Assembly: GCA_030549775.1 (NCBI GenBank)
Contig: CM060176.1
Coordinates: forward strand, 101,078,303 to 101,142,302
Direction: 5' to 3'
Origin: Tamarix chinensis
Lineage: Eukaryota; Streptophyta; Magnoliopsida; Caryophyllales; Tamaricaceae
DNA: 64,000 bases
The notes under the pieces are model-generated. The model searched no databases and had not been told where the DNA came from. It worked only from the letters and a program-made list of their open reading frames with translations. Of this stretch, positions 13,276 through 24,518 are shown piece after piece (the first letter of the stretch is position 1; each line of letters begins with the position of its first letter). The position numbers were made by a program, and so were the translations under genes.

Positions 13276-14689
13276 GGCTCAACATATTCCTCTTTAAGTG
13301 ATTAGTATCTTAATGTATATTATTCGAGGGTATTTCATCTTGGACATGCATGGCTAAAGGGCCTCAACACATCACATCATAACTTATGACATATTCGTAC
13401 TATCACATACTAATGAGGACACATGCACACGTCTCAGTTCTAAGCCACGCCACACATGAAACAATTAAGATAAAGGCATTTAAAACACGCCACATAAATT
13501 ATATAGAACATCCATGGTACATAGGATGTCACACATTCGGCCTTAGCTACACCCTTACTCGGCTTAGGTTACCGAGCTATCTTCCGCACTTCTATTAGGC
13601 CACTAAACACCCTTTATAGTTATCATCCTGAACACATTTCTCACATCGGAAACCCAACCTCTAGGTGTGTGGGTCAGGGCCCACCACCTTATACCCCGAG
13701 GTCTACTCACCACTTTACCCTAGGGTTTTCACCAGAAACCTTAATCTGGGCCTATGTGGCCCTTCCTTCTCTGTCTCCCACAACCCATATATTTTAACAC
13801 CCCACGTATCACAACCCTCAACTCAACTCTCCCTCGTACCTCACTCCTCCTCATTTATTCTTATCATGTTCTTTTTCTTTTTCCACCTTCTCAAATTAGG
13901 GTTTCCTCCCCAAACCCTAGTCGGTCCCTATGTACCCTTATATTATCCTACGTACTATTTTTCATCTCGAGCCTCCAAACTCCCAAAACAGACTTTCCAT
14001 TACCTTCCCTACGTCCCAAAGTAACTTTCCATACGTAAGGTTCGCCCCCATGCGGACCTTAACCTCCCCATGCAAACCCTTGATCTCCACCATGCCAAAC
14101 CCTATTATTTCCATGCAAACCCTAGTTCTCCCATGTAACCTTAGTTTCTCCCACTCTTCTATTTTATTTAATTCCCCCTTTTCTCGTCCATTTACGGATC
14201 ACAGATTGCCTAGGTCATTTTTACCTATGTTAGCCAACGTACTTCCCTTTGGTTATCTTAATCTCTCATTTTTCTCTTTTATGCCCCCATTCCACAACAC
14301 CTCATCAAATAACCTAGCATGCATGTCCTAAGGGTCACATCACATCACATCACATTATATTTGCATCATTTATATATTAGCACATACAGACAAGTACATG
14401 GGAACGTACCTCGGTTCCATGCTGTGCTACACAGTAAAATAGATAACATACATAGAATACAGCATATAAACCGTACGAGGCATCCAAGGCAAGTAAAACA
14501 TGTAATACACACAGGTGGCCTTAGTTACGTCCTTACCTAAATCGGCGCCGGGCTTGGAGCACGCTCCTACGCCTCCTGGGGGCTTTGACCCGGTTCACCT
14601 ATAAGAGGAAAATACTTAGGGTTAATCTCCCTCTATCGGAATTACCAAAATTCTTATCTTACCCCTATCATGGCCTAATACTAAGGCTA

Positions 14690-15101
14690 ATATTAATAAT
14701 AGCAGTTTATAATTAAAAGGGTAGGGTTATTGTCATTCTCAAGGTAGTTAAGCAAATTACCACTAATTAAAGTAAGTCTTAGTAAAATCCATAGTATTAA
14801 AGTAAGGGTTTTAGTATTAATAATAATAAGAACATTAATAATAATAAGAATACTAATAATGGTTATAATGATAGTAATGATGATAATAATAATTGAAATC
14901 GTAGTAGTATCAGTAATAATAATACTAATGATAATAATAATAACAACAACAACAATGATTACGGTGATAATGATAATAGTAATAATACAAATAACAATAA
15001 GAATACTAACAATAATAATAGAGATAATAACAATGATAATAATAGTTAAAATAATAAACATAATGATACCAATACTAATAATAATAATGATAGTGATAAC
15101 G

Positions 15102-15147
<46 letters not shown>

Positions 15148-15429
15148 TAACAATAATGATAATAATAATAATAATAATAACAACAACAATAACCACCATA
15201 ACCATATTAATAACAATAACGATAATGATAGTAATAATAATAGTAATAATACTAATAATAGTAAGATTACTATAATAATAATAATAATAATAATAGAGAC
15301 CATAGTCGTAGTAATAATAATAGTATTAATAGTAACGATGACAATAACAATAATAATAGAAATAATGATAATAGTAATATCAATAATAATAATAACAAGG
15401 ATAATAATGATAATGATAATAGTTGTGGA

Positions 15430-15466
<37 letters not shown>

Positions 15467-15545
15467 TGAATATTAATAATAATAGGAATAATCATAATAA
15501 TGATAATAATAATCATAATAATACTAATAATAATAGTTAAAAATA
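14690..15545. repeat. Degenerate AAT/ATT trinucleotide tract, 0.85 kb
   Basis: Almost every triplet is AAT, GAT, AGT, AAC or a one-base variant, with pure (AAT)n runs near 15,100-15,140 and 15,435-15,465. Long isoleucine- or leucine-rich open frames on both strands are by-products of this periodicity. The tract lies at the equivalent place in copies A, B (42,290-42,530) and C (29,280-29,800). Confidence 0.9.
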
Positions 15546-15565
15546 TTAAAATTATTAAACTTTTA

Positions 15566-16590
15566 TTATTCGGGGTTTAGGGTCCAAGGAGGTGGAAGGC
15601 AACCTGGTGGGGAGGTGGTGTCGCGGTGACGGCGGTGGAAGAAGGGAGAAATAGGAGAGGTGGATGTGGGGGCTAGGGGAGAGAGAAGTAGGGGAAAATG
15701 GAGGTGTAGGGTGGTAGGGTAGGATCCCCTGGTTGTTTTGGGGGGTAGGGGAGGTGTTGCAGGTGGCTGTACGGGCGGCGTTGGCGGCGCGAAGGTGGTG
15801 TGAGGGGGTCGAATAGGCTGATCGGAGAGACATTTTCGCACAGCCGAGGTGGCTCGTGCGGAGCAAGGAAGGGAAAGCTGGTGGTTGGGTTGCGTAGAGG
15901 GTGGTGTAGGGAAAATTTTGGTGGCTGGGTCGGGCGGTAAGGGCGGCCGACGGCGGAGGAAGGGCTGACTGAAATGGAGGTGGCGCACGACGAGATTTTA
16001 TGGGTTCCAAATTTCAAACCCAATTATGGAATCTCTTGGGGTTATTTATAGGCTAATCGGGGGGTTAAAACGGAAAAGGAAGGTGGGAGAGTAGGGGGCA
16101 AGGGGTATGGTGCTCCGGCCGGCGAGGATGGGCCGGTGCAGGTCTACGGGGTAGGCCATGTTTGTCGGGAAAGGGGAATGGTGCGGGAAAAGGAGGGAAT
16201 GGCCGAATGAGACAAATTGACAGGGGGAGACGACGGGAAAGAGAGGAGGAGAACGACGGTCAAACGGTGGGATCGGAGGCAAAAAATCCGGCGCCTATCT
16301 GGGAGTTGCAGGTGTGTCGGGGAAGAAGACGACGCAGAGGGGGAAGGAGGCTGGACCGGCGGTCCAGGAAGAAAGAAAGAAGAAAGAAAAAGACAGGCCG
16401 AACCGGCTAGGAGAAAGGGAAAGAGGTGCGTGGGGGAGATCTGGGCCGCGCGAGGAATGTTGGTTAGCAGGCCGGCCCAAGTCAGGGGGTAGAAAATAAA
16501 GAAGAGAAGGAACGGAAAGAAAAGGAAAAAGAGGGGGAAAAAGGAGAAAAGGAAAAAGGAAAAAGAAGGGAAATTAGTGGTTAGCATAGT
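15566..16590. other. GC-rich, CpG-containing island in family L copy A
   Basis: An abrupt switch from AT-only sequence to a G-rich plus strand with many CG and GGCGG motifs. It turns into a GAAAG-rich purine tract near 16,370-16,570. Minus-strand open frames are proline-rich. One (15,988-15,566) begins MRHLHFSQPFLRRRP and resembles the frame at 43,000-42,551 in copy B (MRHPRFRQPLRRRRP). No domain is recognised. It could be a promoter-like part of the LTR rather than a gene. Confidence 0.55.
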
Positions 16591-16878
16591 TAGTATGATT
16601 TGGGTAATTTGGGATGTTTAATAAAATATAAATATTAAAATAACAATTAAATTCTCTTTTTAGGTTCATTTAGGGATTTTTGAAAGAATTTTCTTAAATT
16701 CCATTTTAAATTAACAAAACACTCTAATTTTCTCTAATTAAATTATTTATAAAGTTTATAACAATTTGAAAATATTTTATCCTTCTTAATTTAAATAAAT
16801 TAAATTATTTGATTAACTTCTAAAATAAAATCTTATTTAATAATAAATAATGGAAATTAGGGTTTTTGGGGCATTTCA

Positions 16879-16883
16879 TTACA
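16879..16883. repeat. Target-site duplication TTACA, right
   Basis: Matches 12,260-12,264 and directly follows the CATTTCA end of family-L copy A. Confidence 0.75.
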
Positions 16884-17421
16884 TGGAAGAGATGAACGTT
16901 GTATCTGTATGAGAAGACTATAATTGACACTTTGGACGTGTAATATTAGTTATTATCACGATGATATTAGCTATAGGATAAGGGAAGTTGAATTAATCAA
17001 AAAGTAGCTTAATTCTATCTTTAAGGGTGATATTATTCTATCTTATGAGTTGTGTTTGGAGTAAGGATCAAGCCACTACTTTATGTATCAATTTATATTA
17101 GATTTTTAGGAGAATTATCATGTAATATTAGGGAGGTGCAATGGTTATAAAAATCATAGAACACACGCCACAAAAGGGGGACAAAATTGATGAAAGTTGC
17201 AAGCTTTTGCTTAATTTAATTTTGTGAGAGATCTTCTCAATTTTAATCAATTATATGTGAGTGATTGTTATTGAAATCCTTAATTTCTTTGTCATTTTGA
17301 ATTAGAGATGAAGATCTATCCTTAAAATCCTCTACAAAACCCACATTGCCATATTCAACACCATCATCATCATCTTAAAACCTATCTTTCTTACTTGATT
17401 TAATCTATTTCCAACCTTAAG

Positions 17422-17457
<36 letters not shown>

Positions 17458-19179
17458 AAGAATCATCCTAAACATCTTAAATTAAGAATTTAATCATCAA
17501 ATCACCATTATTCCAACCTTTCATCATCATAATATTCATATCATCACAAAACCCTAATCGTAAACCCTAATCCTAACCCATGAACTAAGCCATCTATAAT
17601 CATCATCATTAATTCTACTTTTTCAAATCATCATCATCATTTTAAAACCATAATAACCCTTATCAAACCATATTACTACCCAAACCATAAGTCCATATTC
17701 CTACAAACATAAAAATACACCAAAGTCATCCCCAACCAGTTCGACCATTTCCACCAAAGTCACCTGAACCCTTTGACATCACCCACTGAAACAAACCCCA
17801 ATCAATGGACACTTCCACCATCCCTCACTCACCACCTTTGCAACTTTTAACCATTCCAAACCTTCTAAAAACAACATCTAGTGCCTTTTACACCCGCTTT
17901 GATTTGACACTTGTTGTCGTTCTCCCCTACTTTGTAGCTGAAGTGTCCACCGAAGCTTACTGTGTTTGTTTCAGTCCTTTCTCCTCCTTCCAAAATCCTT
18001 TGCCTTATTTTTCCCTTAGTTTATTTCATGAGATATAATTTTTTTATTACCTTTGTTCCTTAGGTGATTAATTTACGAAGGTTCTAGAGTAGGCCAGATA
18101 GAATATACGTGCTTAGAGTCTGGTGTCCTTTTCAGTAAGGATACAAGTTGTATTTAGTATTTTGATGCTAAATATTATGTATGATTTGTGTATTATCACA
18201 TTGTCATTATTATTTTTTTAAATTAATTTTGTTAATGTTATGATATGATAATGTGGATTAGATGGTGGAAAGAGAGTAAGAATGATAAAAAGATGTGCTT
18301 ATGCAAAAATTATTATGTTGTAAGTCCTAAGTAAATGATCATGATATATAGTATTTTAATGTGGGTTTATAAAGTATGTTAAGCGGGAAATTATTATATT
18401 TAAGATGTATCTTGATTTAATAAATTGAGGATTTGAAAATAATGACATCAAACATATATGGTTTTTATAAAATAAGGGTGTTTGGCTATCCTTAAGGGTA
18501 TTTTGGTTAATATAAGTTTAATATTAAAATTTTGGTATTTTAATGTTTTAAATGCTTAAAATATGCTAAGAATGTCATGTCAAAAGTTTGGAATAATTAT
18601 GAATGGCCTAAGTATATATAAGATGAAAAAATATCTTAAATTAGGAATATTAGCCTTATCGAGGTTATTATCACATTTTAAAATATTAGATTTAGACCCC
18701 TAAATTTTGGATATGTTGTTAATATTTATATTTTATGAATTAATACTGAATTTTTTGATTATATTAGTCTTTTGGGAAAAGTTATACTTAACTTGTAAAA
18801 TTAGGATTTTGTAGGGGTTATGAATAACAACTCTTGAGATAGAATTGTTATTGCATGTGTAAGATATTAGAGTTAAACCTTAATTTTTGGATATATTAAT
18901 AAAGTTAATTTTTGAGGAATATTTGCTAAATTTTGTGGATATAAGATCAATGAGGAAAAATGTATACTTATAATGTGAAATTAGGGTTTTTTAGGGAGAT
19001 TATAGACCTAATCCTTGAGGACAGCCTTGATAATCTATGTGGTTGTTCTTTATGTGTTTTCAAGTATATTTTATGCATATACATGTGACTCCCACATGAT
19101 GATCTTGTTATACCAAATTATGAATAAGATATTAATTATTTAAAGTGAACGAGCACATGAGTCGGGCCGATGTGCTTTA

Positions 19180-19580
19180 TGTGTTTGTTCCACCAGACAT
19201 TAATAGTGGCCTAGTGCATTTTACCCTAGAAGGTACTTCATTTGTTCCACTGGATTAATAATAGTGGAGTCCTTAATCTTAACGTTAATAATTATATGAT
19301 TATGAGATGATTAATAAATGATTAAGATATTAATCAATAAATGTGGAAGATTATGTGATTCAGGACCGAAGTATAGGAGTCTATTCCATCAAATAATAAT
19401 AGTGGCTAGGAGCGTTCTACCATAGGAGGTACTCCAGACCATATCATCGGTTTGAGAATAATTGTCAAGAACATATTGCCCTAGGACGTGTGGATGTTGT
19501 TTCATAAGCTTAATGATAGAAGCCAAACGTGTTTTGTCCCAGGAGGTGTTTCAGTCCATTCTGCTGGATTAAGAATAGTG
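19180..19580 (-). repeat. Family L minisatellite, inverted orientation
   Basis: On the plus strand the units read GTTCCACCAGACATTAATAG and similar, each followed by TGGCC and a block such as TACCCTAGAAGGTACT. The reverse complement gives the CCACTATTA..GGTGGAAC layout of the other arrays. The orientation agrees with the inverted host element at 9,047-20,165. Confidence 0.7.
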
Positions 19581-20167
19581 GGTTCCCTGAATTCAATGTA
19601 AATAAAAGAATAAATTATGTTATATCTCATAATGAGATCTAGAATTAGTATTTACTTATATTATTATATACAACAAGGATATATGCTTATGCTTTGATGT
19701 GAACTTATGTAATTCTTGGTATAATTTCTATACTGTATCGTTACCTTATTGATCAGTATGTAGCGTACCGATCATCCTTTATGTGGGTGTTGCTCATTCT
19801 CATGAGCATAAAACTTAGATGCTTTTGTGTGGGAATATGATGACCCATTGGATGATTTTGGAGCTTACAATGCTTTATGTATAGAGGAGTGATCCAAATT
19901 TTAGTTTTTGTCCGGATACCTTTTTGGGTGCTTAGTTTTATAGTATCCCTTCATTGTATTTTTAGGTATTGTACTCAAAGTTAATTTCCAAACTCATACT
20001 TATATCATGAAGTTTATCTCATTTTCTATTTATTATGTTCTAATTATCTTTTCTTGGGATTGATATAGCGATGACTTATGTCAATTAAGGTGATAACACA
20101 ACTATTTTGGTATTACATTTCTACTAAAAAATAAAAATGTTAATAGTAAATTTTGAGGCATTACAAT

Positions 20168-20386
20168 TTACCTTTCAAATATTTGGGTCTTCCTTTCTAT
20201 TTTTCTTGTCTTTCTACTCTTCAAATGGGTGGTCTTATTGATAATATAGTTGGGAAGATTTGACATTGCATCATTTTCTATGCTCTTAGCTAATTTCAAC
20301 TCTTCAACAATGCGCTTTTTGGGATATAAATGTTCTGGAGCCAAACGCTCCTCTTGCCTAAGAAAGTTATTCACTAGATTAATTCC
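20168..20386 (-). CDS. Unidentified short open frame next to the family L end
   Basis: A minus-strand frame of about 70 codons containing NNFLRQEERLAPEHLYPKKR, then a Lys/Glu-rich helical-looking segment and a basic C-terminus. It reads less like random AT-rich translation than its surroundings. It has no ATG at the open 5' edge (a stop lies at 20,387-20,389) and no recognised family. It could be an exon or gene fragment cut by the family-L insertion at 20,165, or chance. Low confidence as a gene. Confidence 0.2.
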   Translation of the reverse strand, partial: GINLVNNFLRQEERLAPEHLYPKKRIVEELKLAKSIENDAMSNLPNYIINKTTHLKSRKTRKIERKTQIFER

Positions 20387-20521
20387 CTATGGTGAGTAAA
20401 GATGTCATCTCCTATAAATCACCTACTACGTGGGCTTCCTGTTGTATGCCAAAAAAAAGAAGGCGGGTTAGGAAATTTGGACCTTGAAAAGAGGAACATA
20501 ATCCCCATTGGCAAGCACCTT

Positions 20522-21055
20522 TGATGTGATCTTACATCAGTTACGGAGGGGATCTTTGGACAGTGTATATGCTGGTCCCGGGTGATTACTTCTTGGAGTT
20601 CCGGGTAGGGCCCGTTTGGCATGATGATATCTAATCGCTAGGTGGGCCCTGTATCTTCTGGTATCAAAGCCTAACCTCAGTTGAAACCTCCTTTTTGTGC
20701 CTATCACCGACTAGAGGCAACAGGAGGACGTGTAGTCTTGCGTGACGATCGTCGACAAAGGCAGCACGAGGATGTGTAGTCTTAAAGGAGGTGGGTGATA
20801 TGATCCCACATCGGTTACTGAAGGGATCTTTGGACAATGTATATGGGGTCATGGGGGAGTCAAACACCCACTTTTAAGCTATCTTTTAGGTGGAGTTAGG
20901 GTTCTTCTCATGGGATTACCCTGGGGCCTTCCAAAAGATTATTCATTTGGGGTCCATATTAGCTAATCCCAAACGATTACGCCTTAGAGTTTCGGGTAGG
21001 GTCCACTCGGCGTGACGATATCTAATCACTAGATTGGGCCCGTATCGACCTTTGT
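20522..21055 (+). repeat. Repeated modules with a GATCCCACATCGGTTAC-type motif
   Basis: Module A (TGATCTTACATCAGTTACGG, then GGATCTTTGGACARTGTATATG) and module B (GAGTTCCGGGTAGGGCCC, then ATGATATCTAATCGCTAGRTGGGCCC) occur together at 20,522-20,652. A recurs at 20,797-20,850 and B at about 20,968-21,052, separated by unique sequence. This looks like overlapping LTR or TRIM pieces. No coding region. Confidence 0.6.
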
Positions 21056-21479
21056 AATATAGCCAAAAAAGAGAGGATATTCTCCGGGTAAAATGGGTGC
21101 ACGCGCATTACCTCAAAAGAGAGGATGAGTCATCGTTCAGACTGCCAGCTGCTTGAACCACATGTAACACCATCAACTTACGAGATGAGTTGTGTACTAT
21201 TTTCAGAGAACACGATTCATGAGAAAGTTATAAAATTAGCAACATTTATCGTCTAATACGAAGGTTAAGCCTTCGTGGAAGACTGTATGGGAACACCCCC
21301 GAGCCTTGAGAAGCAAGTTCATTTAGCGGCGACCAATGAATGCCTAGCCACCGAAGATCCCATATGCATCATATTGACTTAGCCCCCGATCACGTGTGTA
21401 ACATCTGTAGTAAGATATAAACAATGCGTCATCTCTAGCCGGTATTGAGGGAGATAGTTCCACGTGTTGGGAGGTTGAC

Positions 21480-21690
21480 GGGATTACGACATGGTAGCAG
21501 TGGATGGCAAGAATGCTGCACTCGTATGCGCTGGTGCATGGTCAACGCACGTTTAAACTAGAGGTATTCAAATGTTTGGTCGCCACTGCTATTTATGAAG
21601 TATGGAACGCTCGCAACAATGCTCTCTTTAGCTCCAGGAATGTCTCTCAACGTCACTTAGCAATGGATCAAGTCCTTTGCTTTTAACTGT
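21480..21690 (+). mobile_element. Probable LINE ORF2 C-terminal fragment
   Basis: The open frame at 21,504-21,686 contains LEVFKCLVATAIYEVWNARN followed by NALFSSRN. This matches the style of the segment after the zf-RVT domain in plant LINE ORF2 proteins (an AxVYxIWxERNxRIF-like stretch). It is short, isolated and lacks the reverse transcriptase, so it is a remnant. Confidence 0.4.
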
Positions 21691-22460
21691 GCTAGACGGT
21701 GTCTATATAAGTCTGGAAAAATCAAGTATGGTCCCTCTGTCGCTATTGTGGATAAATTCTAGACATGCTCTTGTACTACTTCGTCGTAATTAATGAAGAG
21801 TTATTTTTAGTTTAAAATAAATATTGCGTTTTATAACGGGTATATAATAAAGTATTATTAGTTACTAACAAATTCACACAGATGTTCATAAGTCCCCCCC
21901 CCCCTCTCTCCTCCAAAAAATGAAGTAGAAGATATAAGTGGTGCATTAGCGACTCCGGTGGTGGCTACTCGACAGCACATGTGTTTGACTGATGGGGCGA
22001 GGGTAGTCGTAGTAGGTGGGGCGGCGTCAATTATATGGCTAGTGGGGCGGCTCTGATGGCGGTTCCCCTACAAAAAAATTAACATTAATAAAACTGAACA
22101 AAAGCTCAAAATATTAGACCATAACAATAATTAAAACATTACTTGCAAGAAGGAGAGATAAAAAGAGCAAGGAAAATAGTAGTTTGTGTAAAATAAAAAT
22201 GAATAAGTGAGCCTGATGAGTGAGAGAGAGAGAGAGAGTAACAAAAGAGAAGAGAAAAACCCCAACTAACAACATGACCATCAGGCAGCCTTAAAATTTC
22301 AACGCAAATACCCATACACAAAATGATCCATCTAAAGTTTAGAGAAATACCTATGACGTGAGTCCGCTTGTGGCCCGGTGGCGGAGGACTTGGGTCTTTC
22401 CCGCCTCACCTGTGCTTGAGTCATACCGAGCATGTGCACGTTATTTTTGCATAGCGATTG
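21691..22460. other. Intergenic DNA, no gene supported
   Basis: Holds a poly-C tract (21,894-21,905), a GGTGG/GGGGCGG-rich patch (21,950-22,070) and a (GA)n run (22,225-22,240). A 65-codon frame at 22,358-22,555 crosses the start of the duplicated block and is not supported as a gene. Confidence 0.5.
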
Positions 22461-23042
22461 GATTGCCTACAGATCTTCAATCACCCGTATTTTTCCTCTC
22501 CCAACCATTTTTCTTGTTGCGTGGGACGAAATTATATATAATCCTTTCTGATTAATGTCAAACATACGAGTAAAGGGTAATCAAGCTCTTGATACGAGCT
22601 TTATTTCATACCTGAGTTTTAAATGGTAAAATTTAACATAACCCATGCATTCTGGCTATGAGTTTTTCTTTTATTTTTTCATTTTTCACAGTCCCCCTCC
22701 AAAATTAACACGAGCAATGTCACTTGTACAATCAAATATTTAATTACAGTGTGTTTTTTTCTCTTTTCTTTGGGAGCACTCACAAAATATGGATCCCATT
22801 CCCACATATATGATTCTGCGGATGGCCCCCCAGCTGTGTAATAGTTGTAATTAAGTTGTAAACATCCATGTATTGGTCGTGGAGTTACATGTCTGAATTA
22901 ACAAACCGTCATTATAATATCATACCCGTAATACTCATTAGATAAGGCGTGGTTTTCAATTAATCACCCGACGACAGAAGTACCTACTATTTAAGTTGAA
23001 AAAAAGGAATGAAAGCATATAAATGTACAAATGAATTCGACT

Positions 23043-23048
23043 TTTATT
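23043..23048 (-). terminator. Putative polyadenylation signal, peptide gene copy 1
   Basis: AATAAA on the minus strand about 260 bases after the stop codon. It is conserved at the same distance in copy 2 (45,055-45,060). Confidence 0.45.
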
Positions 23049-23305
23049 TCTTGCTCCGATCAATGTACTAACATTTGAAATCCACGTGCGCTATTATGCG
23101 TAAACAATACTGTCGATCGTAGAGAAGAAGAAAAAGAAAGGAAAAAAGCAGTACCGGGAATCCCACATTCTACGTGCATTTACAGGTACTCCTATACGCC
23201 TGCATGCACTCAAGAATCGAGCTTACAAGTGATTCCATTCCACTACAACTAACTTGCCTCAAACAATAAACGAATCGATCAGTCCGTCATTAATCAGCTA
23301 CGGCA

Positions 23306-23569
23306 CTAGTGGCCGTCGCCGCCATCACCAGGCCCTGTCGGCAGCCGAGCGAGCCAGTAAGCCGCACTGTATTTCATCTTCCCGTAGACTAAGGAATACG
23401 CCGGCGGGTGAGGGTCATCGTTGCCGTTCTTCGCCGGCTGGGTAAAATAGTCCGGCAACGGCCTCGTCGCGTCCGCGAGAAGATACGAACATGAGAACAG
23501 GGTTAAGTAGACCGTGAAAAGGATCAAAGCAGGACTGCTGCTGCTGTGGCTTGCAGTACTTCTCTTCAT
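23306..23569 (-). CDS. PIP/PIPL-like secreted peptide precursor, copy 1
   Basis: An intronless 87-residue protein. Residues 1-34 form a signal peptide: KR near the start, a hydrophobic core ALILFTVYLTLFSCSYLLADA and probable cleavage after ADA. A proline- and charge-rich variable middle follows. The last ten residues, TGPGDGGDGH (78-87), fit the SGPSxxGxGH motif of plant PAMP-induced peptides (PIP/PIPL), which are cut from secreted precursors and act outside the cell in defence and growth signalling. The first Ser is Thr and the fourth is Gly. The family call is an inference from that motif, and CLE, CEP or IDA-like classes fit less well. Copy 2 is 87 residues with 7 changes and identical residues 50-80. 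TATAAATA lies 140 bases upstream of the ATG. The TAG stop follows the terminal His directly, as expected for a C-terminal peptide. Confidence 0.7.
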   Translation of the reverse strand: MKRSTASHSSSSPALILFTVYLTLFSCSYLLADATRPLPDYFTQPAKNGNDDPHPPAYSLVYGKMKYSAAYWLARLPTGPGDGGDGH

Positions 23570-23708
23570 GATCTTCTGTATTGTTGCAATGAGTTGGCTG
23601 CTTGCTCGTTAACCGAAAATGAAAGAAATTTTTTTTTTTTTGCGCGTTGGTACTTGTTTGGGAGGTTGTTGGCTGGTTGTCTGGCATTCAAGTTCTTATA
23701 AAGCTAGC

Positions 23709-23716
23709 TATTTATA
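23709..23716 (-). promoter_or_regulatory. TATA box, peptide gene copy 1
   Basis: TATAAATA on the minus strand, 140 bases upstream of the start codon. It is kept unchanged in copy 2 with the flanking TAGCTAGCTTTATAAG context. Confidence 0.65.
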
Positions 23717-24518
23717 GCAGTTCGCACGGTACGCGAGACGGCCCAGCAACTTTACTGTTCTGGGTTTTTGAATGAGAAGCCGTGCGTAAGTTTTAGTCAA
23801 TCGGCAGCCAACTATACTGTTCTGGGGGGGGGGGCTGCTGTTCTTTCTTCTGTTCGTTCGGTCAATTCATTTGTTTAGGCATGAACGTGGACCTTGAACA
23901 AGTCAAGCTCTGTTTTCAACGTTTCTTGCTCGGCGGGCAGCACCGACACGAGTGATGATGCATGGAAGAGAGATCGGAACACATTTGTAATTGATAACTT
24001 TCGATGAACGTATAGGGTTCCATGAATTATGAAAAATTCTTCATATAGCCCCGTTGGGTACATTTGATAATTATTATTATTTTTAAAAAATGAATGTTAT
24101 TGTCGATTTTATCACCGTTTACTAAGAAATATTTTCAAGCAAAAGTAGTCGTGAAAATTGGGGGGGGGGGGAGGGATTATCAATGCATAATACCGCTTTG
24201 TTTGCGACTTATTTCTTTTTTAACTCATCCTAGAATATTTACAATACTTTCATTTATAACAATTACCTTCCCCCCCCCCCTGTTCACTAAGAATTTTAAT
24301 ACCAAAATTTATTAATTATAAAGACAAATAAAGACCCAGGGATGGAGTATTTCGTATATCATATATATATTTTTTTTTTTTCAAAGCACATATAGTCCAT
24401 AGTACGTATTTGTCTTGTACAAACATGCCTTTGATTTAGGTGGTCAATTTTCCTCGAAAAGAATTTAGTTGGTCAAATCGAGATTACTGTAATGTATTCT
24501 CGGAAAATAGTTTGAAGA

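Larger units (their letters stand above)
12265..16878 (+). mobile_element. Complete family L copy A (probable solo LTR, 4.6 kb)
   Basis: Starts TGTAACACCCCCAAATTTAC and ends TTTTTGGGGCATTTCA, flanked by TTACA on both sides. TG..CA ends plus a 5-bp target duplication are the signature of an LTR integrated by retroviral-type integrase. A single LTR-like unit between the duplications suggests a solo LTR. In order it holds a leader conserved with copy B (12,265-12,900), a minisatellite (about 12,930-13,270), CT-rich sequence with CCCTAG-rich patches (13.6-14.3 kb), a 0.85-kb degenerate AAT tract (14.69-15.54 kb), a GC-rich island (15.57-16.59 kb) and an AT-rich tail. No retrotransposon protein domain is present. 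It sits inside another family-L element. Confidence 0.75.
11237..19040. repeat. Tandem duplication unit 2, split by a nested insertion
   Basis: Counterpart of 9,178-11,236. The match runs from 11,237 to about 12,065 and again from about 17,700 to 19,040. Between them lie the 4.6-kb nested family-L copy and about 1 kb of unassigned sequence (12,066-12,264 and 16,884-17,700). That sequence may be a further old insertion or part of the original unit. Confidence 0.6.
9047..20165 (-). mobile_element. Family L element, inverted, with internal duplication and nested copy
   Basis: The left end reads TGTAATGCCCAAAC and the right end, read inverted, reads TGTAATGCCTCAAAA, so both ends carry the family terminus. 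Flanks are ATTTG (9042-9046) and ATTTA (20166-20170), a 4-of-5 match to a target duplication. On the minus strand it is collinear with the complete copies: terminus, minisatellite (inverted, about 19.2-19.6 kb), then CT-rich and AT-rich parts. A block is present twice (9,178-11,236 and 11,237-19,040). The second occurrence is split by the nested copy at 12,265-16,878. No protein-coding domain was found. A solo LTR or a large non-autonomous LTR element is the likeliest class. Confidence 0.6.
22461..24518. repeat. Duplicated block, copy 1 (with peptide gene)
   Basis: About 2.05 kb that aligns nearly end to end with 44,467-46,532 with few indels. It starts GATTGCCTACAGATCTTCAA and ends at TTTGAAGATGAA. 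It carries a whole small gene with promoter and polyadenylation region. A LINE-plus-family-L block abuts directly on its right end. Confidence 0.9.

Noticed and set aside
14693..15516. Long isoleucine/leucine-rich open frames (138-170 codons) on both strands
   Set aside because: They are translations of the degenerate AAT/ATT tract. No domain, no start context, and stop-free on both strands because of triplet periodicity.
23306..23350. CLE, CEP or IDA peptide identity for the small secreted genes
   Set aside because: ARLPTGP superficially resembles a CLE start, but the P-x-H-H/N end is missing. CEP needs a FRPT-like start and IDA a PIPPSAPS-like core. The GP..GxGH ending fits PIP/PIPL best.
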